Assembly (NCBI GenBank): GCA_021797955.1
Contig: JAJZYV010000069.1
Coordinates: 1 to 7,959 of the forward strand
From: Thermoplasmata archaeon
Lineage (GTDB): Archaea; Thermoplasmatota; Thermoplasmata; Thermoplasmatales; Thermoplasmataceae
Length of the DNA: 7,959 nucleotides
Direction: 5' to 3'
Positions 1 to 5,445 of the stretch are shown piece after piece (within the stretch, counting starts at the first letter, position 1; the number at the start of each line of letters is the position of its first letter). The notes below the pieces were generated by a model. That model did no database searches and was not told where the DNA came from. It saw only the letters and a list, made by a program, of their open reading frames with translations. The position numbers were made by a program, and so were the translations under genes.

Positions 1-3
1 CAA

Positions 4-12
4 TTATATATA
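4..12 (+). promoter_or_regulatory. Putative TATA box of the flippase gene
   Basis: The run ttatatata has its centre about 29 nt before the ATG at 37, close to the spacing expected of an archaeal TATA box for a transcript starting at or just before the start codon. No purine-rich ribosome binding site lies between it and the ATG, which fits leaderless translation. The caveat is that this sits at the window edge and the reading frame stays open from position 1, so it could be coding sequence. Confidence 0.4.
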
Positions 13-36
13 TCCAACATACTCATACTCGCAAAG

Positions 37-1566
37 ATGGATGGTAATACATCCCCTGCCAGGTCACTTGGTATTGACGCCATATTCCAATATACTGGAT
101 CCGGCGTTCAGCTCTTCTCCGGGATGGTTTTCTACATAATTGCCGTAAGGCTTTTCAGCACATCCAGTGTAGGGGCCATAGCGCTGTTTGTTGCTATAGT
201 CGGACTATTTAACATCGTTTTTTCCTTTGGACTTGCGACCGCCGCCCAGCATTTCACTTCCTACAGCTTGGGGAAAAGTGATTATGCATCGGTCAGGCGC
301 ACAATTTACCGAATTCTTATGATCGGCACGGGATTAAGCGTTGGGGGCCTACTTGCTCTGCAGCTTATGGCTTCTGAAATTTCACTGGTTTTCCTTCATT
401 CCGCTAATTATACTGAACTGGTACGCATACTCGGCGTGGTTCTCTTCGGCAACATAATGTTTGGAATACTGAACGGCACCATTCTTGGAATACAGCAGTT
501 CAGGCTTTCGGCAATCATCAGCATTGTCATATGGGTAACGTATTATTTTGGTGCACTGTTTTTTGCGATTTACCTGCGCTCAATAGACACCATCGTATAT
601 GGTTGGATTGCAGGCATATTCTTGGGGGTGGCAGCAGAACTGGCCGTCGTACTTTCATCCGTGAGAAAATACTCCGGACCCGGAAATCCTCCAGCCAATT
701 CATACATATTGCGCTATTCTTTTCCCATACTTCTTTCGGGAATAATATCATACGGGGCGGCGTATGCAGATAGGTTCATTGTATCCGGGCTGCTCAGCCT
801 ATCATCGCTTGGCGTTTACAATTTTTCGCTCCTGATTGCCTCGGCCATCGGTTTTGTTGCCATTCCCTTCAACAACATTCTTATGCCTAAATTTTCGGAG
901 TTCTATGGCAAGGGTGAAAAGGAACGAATTGCCTCAACAGCTGAAGTATCATCGACACTCCTTTCTTATTTCTATGTACCTTCCGCATTGGGAATAGCCG
1001 CTCTCGCTCCCATTATACTGAAATTGCTCGGAGGCGCAGATTATGTATCGGGAGCAGTGCCTCTGCAAATTATCATGTTCTTTACCGCGATTTTCATTTC
1101 GCAGAATATCATAATCCAGGCGGTTGCCTCTGTCAGGAGAACGAGACTATTTCTATATTCCAGTGTATTTGCCTTGACGGGCAATGTGCTTCTGTCTATA
1201 ATTCTTATACCGCGTTTCGGCCTTATTGGGGCTTCCCTGGGGTATTCTTCTGTTTATGTGATAACGTTCGGAATCCTATATTACTTCGCAAGGAAAGAAG
1301 GGGTCGTTTCATTTGATATTTCTGGAATACTTAAGGTGTGGGTGTCATCAATCCTCATGTTTCTCATAGTGGACTATGTATCAGATTTGTTCGGCCCACA
1401 CATTTACCTATTGCCCTTTTATATAGTCCTAGGAGCTGCATTATACATTGGATTTGCGAAGATTTTTCGAATTTTCAAGAGAGAAAACAAGGAGCTTGTC
1501 CTTTCCCTTTTTCCATCAAGGTTATTTTTTATTAGAAAACTCCTACTTTTTCTCGTACTTCACTGA
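37..1566 (+). CDS. Polysaccharide / lipid-linked oligosaccharide flippase (MOP superfamily)
   Basis: This 509-residue, almost wholly hydrophobic protein fits the polysaccharide-biosynthesis (Wzx/RfbX-like) flippases, which move lipid-linked glycans from the cytoplasmic to the outer face of the membrane. I count 12-14 membrane segments, from about residues 16-40 to 456-478. Family-like features are the short N-terminal helix leading into TM1, the YADRFIVSGLLSLSSLGVYN stretch at 243-262 starting the second half, IPRFGLIGASLGY at 391-403, and a tail (residues 483-494, ENKELVLSLFPS) like the family's usual C-terminus. Length is normal. ATG 37 is chosen because the protein then begins shortly before TM1 and a TATA-like box precedes it; the frame is however open back to position 1 without a stop, so a longer protein cannot be excluded. 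The gene is visibly G+C-richer than its neighbours. Its exact glycan substrate cannot be read from sequence. Confidence 0.9.
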   Translation: MDGNTSPARSLGIDAIFQYTGSGVQLFSGMVFYIIAVRLFSTSSVGAIALFVAIVGLFNIVFSFGLATAAQHFTSYSLGKSDYASVRRTIYRILMIGTGLSVGGLLALQLMASEISLVFLHSANYTELVRILGVVLFGNIMFGILNGTILGIQQFRLSAIISIVIWVTYYFGALFFAIYLRSIDTIVYGWIAGIFLGVAAELAVVLSSVRKYSGPGNPPANSYILRYSFPILLSGIISYGAAYADRFIVSGLLSLSSLGVYNFSLLIASAIGFVAIPFNNILMPKFSEFYGKGEKERIASTAEVSSTLLSYFYVPSALGIAALAPIILKLLGGADYVSGAVPLQIIMFFTAIFISQNIIIQAVASVRRTRLFLYSSVFALTGNVLLSIILIPRFGLIGASLGYSSVYVITFGILYYFARKEGVVSFDISGILKVWVSSILMFLIVDYVSDLFGPHIYLLPFYIVLGAALYIGFAKIFRIFKRENKELVLSLFPSRLFFIRKLLLFLVLH

Positions 1567-1632
1567 AAATAGTTTCTATTAGCCAAAAAGTGTATTGGCA
1601 TGCATTAAAAGTAAATTGGAGAACTATTTTTT
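1566..1632 (+). terminator. Putative hairpin plus T-run terminator after the flippase
   Basis: Directly at the flippase stop codon, aaaatagtt (1566-1574) pairs perfectly with aactatttt (1622-1630). Inside that stem lies a second one, gccaa (1582-1586) with ttggc (1595-1599). The right arm runs into six T (1627-1632). Archaeal RNA polymerase terminates mainly at T-runs and does not strictly need a hairpin, so the T-run is the stronger part of this call. The hairpin could also protect the 3' end of the mRNA. Confidence 0.4.
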
Positions 1633-2056
1633 CAATTGTAATGTTCACACAGTGAAGCCTCTTCTCTCAGAATAGGTTTCAAAGCATGATTTTTCAAACG
1701 CATAAGGAAACTTTACGATCTAAATGTTGTTTTAATATAAGTTTAGTGTAGCTGAATAAGGGGGTGGGGTAAGAAAGGACTTTCAATGATCGCCCTTATA
1801 TGTCTCTTTAAGGCAAGGGGAAGACTTTAACAGGTGCTGATTATGTATGATTATTGCTAAGTATTTGATGTTAAAAAGGGCATTGAATTGCTCTTATAAA
1901 TGTTAGTTCTTTGCCGCAAGTTTGACACATAGTTTTCAATAGAGAACGTTTTCAAGCTTATTCAGTCTAGTTTTTCTAAAACTAAAGATGCATAATTTCC
2001 AGTTAAAAATGACTAATAATAGATAAAACTAAATATTCTTATTATAATCCGAAAAA
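1633..2056. other. Intergenic region without a supportable gene
   Basis: About 420 bases remain between the flippase terminator and the radical SAM gene. The stretch is AT-rich apart from a purine-rich block at 1758-1779 containing runs of five and four G. The longest ATG-initiated ORF I found by eye on the plus strand has 21 codons. It holds two related TATA-containing segments (near 1794-1808 and 1890-1901), a 7-bp palindrome at 1968-1984 and repeated TTTTCAA words. I see no tRNA, rRNA, transposase remnant or CRISPR array. A small RNA or a decayed gene is possible but not shown. Confidence 0.5.
2031..2037 (+). promoter_or_regulatory. Putative TATA box of the radical SAM-GT2 operon
   Basis: The sequence aaatatt is centred about 23 nt before the GTG start at 2057, with an A-rich stretch upstream that could serve as a BRE. 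A second AT-rich stretch (attataat, 2041-2048) is too close to the start for a leaderless promoter. No Shine-Dalgarno-like sequence precedes the GTG. The area is AT-rich, so chance matches are easy. Confidence 0.3.
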
Positions 2057-3160
2057 GTGAGACTGCCGGTAAGACAGGTAACTAAGCGCATTAAGATTCA
2101 GATCGGATATGGGTGTAACGCAAAATGCAGTTTTTGTTATTATTATGACAAACTGAGCCAAAAAAACCTCCCCAGTAGCATGATTTTGGAAGAACTGGAT
2201 CTGGCTAGGTCATTGGGTTTTGAAGATTTAGACTTCAGTGGAGGGGAGCCCACTCTTTCTCCAATGCTGGAAAAGAGTATTGAGCATGCAAAAGAACTTG
2301 GTTTTAAGGATATAGGCATAATTACCAATGGAATGGTAATATCAAACTCTAGAATGCTGGAGAAATATGTAAAATCAGGGCTCTCAGATGTACTTTTGTC
2401 TATTCACGGTTCGAAGGCCGAAGTTCATGATTCGTTAACCAATATACCGGGGAGCTTCGATAGAATATTGTCAGCAGCAAGGAATTCTACAGAGTTTGGA
2501 ATAAAAGTTAGAACGAATTACGTTATTACAAAGAGTAACTACACCGATTTGGTGGATTATGCCAATTTGCTTAGCACTTTTGTTCCACATTCTTCTAACT
2601 TCATATTCTTTAATCCGTGGGCTACTGGAGTTTCTGACCTCGTTAAACTTACACCGAAGTTTGATGAGGCTAAGATATATCTTCAGAGCGCCATCGACAT
2701 CCTGAAAGAAGCAGGAGTTGAGCATGTAAATGTTAGGTATGTGCCATTTTGTACCCTGGATGAAAAGTATTTTGGCAATATCGTAGACTTTCCGCAAAGA
2801 CTATTTGACCAGTATGAATGGCAGTATCCGTTTACTGAATTTTCTGAGTGGATCCCTGAAGAATTTGTCAAAAGAAAGGAAGAGCCATTCGACCTCAGAG
2901 ATGCCTATGCAAAGTATGTCAGAAGGCACAAAATTATGGATCTGCGCTATGCCAGATCTATGCAGGACCTTAAGGATATTGTGGGGATGTCTCCCAACAT
3001 AGAACAAATAAAATCACCAAAAAAATGGTACAAGAAAATCCCTGCATGCCATGAATGCGAACTCTCCAATGAGTGTGATGGAATAAAGAATGAGTATTTG
3101 GAAATTTTCGGAGGCTCTGAATTCAGACCTATAAAAATTCAAGAGATTAATGCAAGCTGA
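2057..3160 (+). CDS. Radical SAM enzyme with C-terminal auxiliary-cluster cysteines
   Basis: This 367-residue cytoplasmic protein carries the radical SAM signature CX3CX2C at Cys20, Cys24 and Cys27, which binds the [4Fe-4S] cluster that cleaves S-adenosylmethionine. SGGEPT at 61-66 is the SAM-binding GGE motif; ITNG at 89-92 and SIHG at 115-118 are further core strands. Beyond the barrel, Cys232 and a CX2CX5C set (Cys331, Cys334, Cys340, followed by DGIKNEY) could hold one auxiliary iron-sulfur cluster, as in SPASM/twitch-type enzymes. The start is GTG 2057: an in-frame TAA at 2045-2047 lies just upstream, and the next ATG (codon 42) would remove the cluster motif. The stop overlaps the GT2 start by 11 nt, so the two are probably translated together. 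The substrate is unknown. By context I infer a sugar, nucleotide sugar or glycan lipid, but SPASM-type enzymes also modify peptides; no clear precursor peptide is adjacent. Confidence 0.9.
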   Translation: MRLPVRQVTKRIKIQIGYGCNAKCSFCYYYDKLSQKNLPSSMILEELDLARSLGFEDLDFSGGEPTLSPMLEKSIEHAKELGFKDIGIITNGMVISNSRMLEKYVKSGLSDVLLSIHGSKAEVHDSLTNIPGSFDRILSAARNSTEFGIKVRTNYVITKSNYTDLVDYANLLSTFVPHSSNFIFFNPWATGVSDLVKLTPKFDEAKIYLQSAIDILKEAGVEHVNVRYVPFCTLDEKYFGNIVDFPQRLFDQYEWQYPFTEFSEWIPEEFVKRKEEPFDLRDAYAKYVRRHKIMDLRYARSMQDLKDIVGMSPNIEQIKSPKKWYKKIPACHECELSNECDGIKNEYLEIFGGSEFRPIKIQEINAS

Positions 3161-4046
3161 AGTTCCGTTACTATCGATCGTTATACCTAGCCATGGTAGG
3201 TTTCAATATGTATTGGAGTTGCTGGACTCCATTGTTGATACTTTCAAAGAGCACTTAATGGAAACCGAGTTATTTGTCATAGATGATTTTTCAAAAGTGC
3301 CTTACGATTTCAAACTATTAAGTGAAAAGTATGCGGGGTTATTTGGTCAAGGCGTAGAATTCATCAGAAATGAACTGAGAGAATATGCCTCTTCCTGCCG
3401 CAATATAGGGTTAAGGAAATGCAAAGGTGAATACATTTTCTTTCTGGACGACGATAATGTTGTCACAAACAAATTTCTTACTATTCTACTTGAATTCATT
3501 GAAAGAAACAAAGAGTACGTAGCAGTTGGCGGTGTCAGCAGAAGCTATTGGACGGGCGAATTGCAGCATTATGTTTGGAAAATATCATTGAATCCTGTGT
3601 CTCTGATGAAAGGAAAGATTGTTGAACCGACCTTATCCTTAGAAGAGCAAATACGGGAAACTGATTTCATTCCCAATGCTTTTTTGGTCAGAAAAAGTGC
3701 AGCCTTAGATATCGATGGATTTGACAAAAGTTTTCCTATATATTTTGAAGATACAGATTTTGGAATCCGACTCAAGTCAAAGGGTAAAATTGGCATTCTT
3801 AGCAACGCAGTGATAAGGCATAAAGGCTCACCAAGCGTATCAGATATGTCACCTTTTAAGGGTGCAATGAACGTGAGAGGGTGCGTATTTTTTGTTCGAA
3901 AGCATGCACCATCCATGATTTACTTTGCCTTTTTTGGGATTTTGATTTGGTGTGCTTCATATTTTAAGTCCTGGATTCCAAAATCAGGATTTAGCTCAAT
4001 CTATAAATTCTTGTTTTTTTTATTCCGGGGTTTGCAGGTTGACTGA
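3150..4046 (+). CDS. Family-2 glycosyltransferase with C-terminal membrane anchor
   Basis: The 298-residue protein has the GT-A fold signature of inverting family-2 glycosyltransferases, which transfer a sugar from a nucleotide sugar to an acceptor. VIPSHGR at 11-17 is the first strand and nucleotide-binding loop, IDDFS at 44-48 the next conserved acid site, and FLDDDN (98-103) the metal-binding DXD-type motif. EDTDFGIRL at 200-208 supplies the likely catalytic base and acceptor-side residues; RHKG follows at 223-226. One hydrophobic segment at about 256-272 and a second hydrophobic, basic stretch at 282-294 suggest membrane anchoring, as expected for a lipid-linked acceptor. ATG 3150 lies inside the end of the radical SAM gene (11-nt overlap) with no good Shine-Dalgarno site, pointing to translational coupling. 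Eight consecutive T near the 3' end lie within the coding frame. Donor sugar and linkage cannot be predicted. Confidence 0.92.
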   Translation: MQAEVPLLSIVIPSHGRFQYVLELLDSIVDTFKEHLMETELFVIDDFSKVPYDFKLLSEKYAGLFGQGVEFIRNELREYASSCRNIGLRKCKGEYIFFLDDDNVVTNKFLTILLEFIERNKEYVAVGGVSRSYWTGELQHYVWKISLNPVSLMKGKIVEPTLSLEEQIRETDFIPNAFLVRKSAALDIDGFDKSFPIYFEDTDFGIRLKSKGKIGILSNAVIRHKGSPSVSDMSPFKGAMNVRGCVFFVRKHAPSMIYFAFFGILIWCASYFKSWIPKSGFSSIYKFLFFLFRGLQVD

Positions 4047-4049
4047 TCA

Positions 4050-5174
4050 TCATTGCGTGCTTTCCACCATATTCTGGAAATCTTCTCTTAAGAATTCAAA
4101 TGCAAAATTCTTGTAAACTGCTTTCCTGATTTCCGTCTTCGTTTGTGCAGTTATTTCACCATTTTTCCATTTGTGATAATATTCCAATATTGATTCGGCA
4201 AAATCTCCTAAATTGAAGGGTTTTATTAGCACACCCTGTTCTCTGGTCTTTATGATGTCATGTAATCCCCTCACATCAAAACATATGCACGGCAGACCGT
4301 AAGCCTGGGCTTCTAAAACACTTAATCCAAAGGTTTCATCACGCGACGTAGAAATGAAAATCGTAGCATTATTCCTTTCTTCTTCTAACAACTTATTGTC
4401 TACCATGCCAAGATAATGCACATTTTCTTGGTATTTGGCTGCCAAGTTCATCGCAATATTTGAGCCATCCCCACCTCCAACAACTCTGATATCAATGGAT
4501 CTTTCCTTTTCCATTACTTTTTCAATAATACCTGGTAAGAAATCAATCCCCTTCTGATCAACTGTGAGCCTTGAAATCAGCAGCACTGTGAATTTATGGT
4601 CATTATTTGCTTTCACTTCCGGCATATGGGTGATGAAATTGGGCACATAATGCAGGTTACCTTCGAAACCAAGTTTTTTCAATTTATTGAGGTCATCAGT
4701 GTTAATGACATGGATATTATTCATGAACTTCAGATAAAATTTAATCAAATACCTTTTGACCCAATCGAATTTTTTATGAAGATAAGGAGATTGTATCAAA
4801 TAATATGAGTGGAGACCAAATATGACTCGTAATTTTAAAACTTTTGAAAAGAAGATTAGAAAAGGGATCGTGAGGAAATCTGTATGTGCACAATATATTA
4901 AATCAAAATTTTCGAGTTCTTTGTAATTTAATATTCTATAAGGAATTCTATGATTTCCAAGTCGAATTACTTTGTAGTACATTTTATCGTTAAATTGAAA
5001 CCGTTCGGTGGTCAGATTGCTATTCCTTACTGGTATTCCAGTTACAATACGCATTTCATATGAATTCTCAAAAAGTCTAATGAGGGATGATGCATAGGTT
5101 TCTTCACCACCAACACTTGATATATCGTCCACAAATATGGCTATTCTAGTCAAGTAATACCATGAGAAAAACAC
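4050..5174 (-). CDS. Family-4 glycosyltransferase (GT-B, retaining)
   Basis: This is a full-length GT-B glycosyltransferase of 374 residues or slightly fewer. The N-terminal domain opens with IAIFVDDISSVGGEETYASS (11-30), a glycine-rich acceptor-side loop typical of GT4. The C-terminal donor domain has SRLTVDQKG (201-209; Arg202 and Lys208 as expected diphosphate-binding residues), VVGGGDG (231-237), and the EX7E motif at Glu280/Glu288 within RDETFGLSVLEAQAYGLP (278-295). No signal peptide or clear transmembrane helix is seen; the hydrophobic stretch near 102-120 is probably a membrane-associating or buried segment. The longest frame starts at GTG 5174, but TTG 5153 would give MTRIAIF, a more family-like beginning, and sits about 32 nt from the TATA-like box at 5181-5190. 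I therefore think the true start may be 5153. The gene converges on the GT2 gene, so it is a separate transcription unit. Its sugar is unknown. Confidence 0.92.
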   Translation of the reverse strand: MFFSWYYLTRIAIFVDDISSVGGEETYASSLIRLFENSYEMRIVTGIPVRNSNLTTERFQFNDKMYYKVIRLGNHRIPYRILNYKELENFDLIYCAHTDFLTIPFLIFFSKVLKLRVIFGLHSYYLIQSPYLHKKFDWVKRYLIKFYLKFMNNIHVINTDDLNKLKKLGFEGNLHYVPNFITHMPEVKANNDHKFTVLLISRLTVDQKGIDFLPGIIEKVMEKERSIDIRVVGGGDGSNIAMNLAAKYQENVHYLGMVDNKLLEEERNNATIFISTSRDETFGLSVLEAQAYGLPCICFDVRGLHDIIKTREQGVLIKPFNLGDFAESILEYYHKWKNGEITAQTKTEIRKAVYKNFAFEFLREDFQNMVESTQ

Positions 5175-5180
5175 TACCGT

Positions 5181-5190
5181 GTATTTTTAA
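5181..5190 (-). promoter_or_regulatory. Putative TATA box of the GT4 gene
   Basis: Read on the minus strand, ttaaaaatac lies about 12 nt before the GTG at 5174 and about 32 nt before the TTG at 5153. Since archaeal transcription usually starts some 25 nt past the TATA centre, this box would put the RNA start near 5160, downstream of the GTG. That favours the TTG start. It rests on one AT-rich element only. Confidence 0.35.
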
Positions 5191-5302
5191 TTCTGCCCCA
5201 CAATGGTTGTGATGAGTTGTGAATGAAACTTGAGCTTGTTCCGATTCATAAGTTAAAATAGAATCCACAAAAGAATTTGCACTTTAGCATCAGTGTTGGA
5301 TA

Positions 5303-5314
5303 AACTTTATAATT
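5303..5314 (+). promoter_or_regulatory. Putative TATA box upstream of the small ORF and GT-C-like gene
   Basis: The sequence aactttataatt is centred about 23 nt before the ATG at 5332, good spacing for a leaderless transcript. It is nearly symmetrical and could also be used on the minus strand. A second candidate, catataac at 5319-5326, lies just downstream. Confidence 0.4.
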
Positions 5315-5331
5315 AGGCATATAACATTCAT

Positions 5332-5415
5332 ATGGTGAATCAGGCGACTGGCACAGTTCTTTCGGGAAAGATAATATTACTTCCTCAAATAACCTTCGAA
5401 GGAGAAGAATTTTAG
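5332..5415 (+). CDS. Candidate 27-codon small ORF upstream of the GT-C-like gene
   Basis: ATG at 5332 opens a 27-codon frame ending in TAG at 5413-5415. The product begins MVNQATGTVLSGKIILLP and ends in an acidic stretch, EGEEF. It has no cysteine, no signal peptide and no membrane helix. An in-frame stop (5314-5316) lies just upstream, so it is not the tail of a longer plus-strand gene there. Reasons to list it: a TATA-like box at leaderless distance, and a position 30 nt ahead of the next gene on the same strand. It could be a leader ORF that influences translation of the downstream gene, a free small protein, or chance. I do not recognise it. Confidence 0.25.
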   Translation: MVNQATGTVLSGKIILLPQITFEGEEF

Positions 5416-5432
5416 TAAATAGAATGTTATGC

Positions 5433-5436
5433 GGAG
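5433..5436 (+). promoter_or_regulatory. Possible Shine-Dalgarno site of the GT-C-like gene
   Basis: The GGAG lies 9 nt before ATG 5446 and could pair with the CCUCC of archaeal 16S rRNA. It is the only gene start in this window with such a site, which fits an mRNA with a 5' leader, perhaps starting near 5332. Confidence 0.35.
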
Positions 5437-5445
5437 AAACAAGCA

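Noticed and set aside
1686..1751. 21-codon ORF with a Cys-Cys pair upstream of the radical SAM gene, considered as a precursor peptide
   Set aside because: No TATA-like box or ribosome binding site at the right distance, it lies about 300 nt from the enzyme gene, and it has no leader/core pattern; in AT-rich noncoding DNA this length is expected by chance.
1968..1984. Palindrome tagtttt-tct-aaaacta
   Set aside because: Only A/T-rich pairs, no second copy and no clear distance relation to a promoter; it may be chance, though an operator cannot be excluded.
3569..3916. 115-residue minus-strand ORF opposite the GT2 gene
   Set aside because: It lies wholly antisense to a gene with clear GT2 motifs and has no domain of its own.
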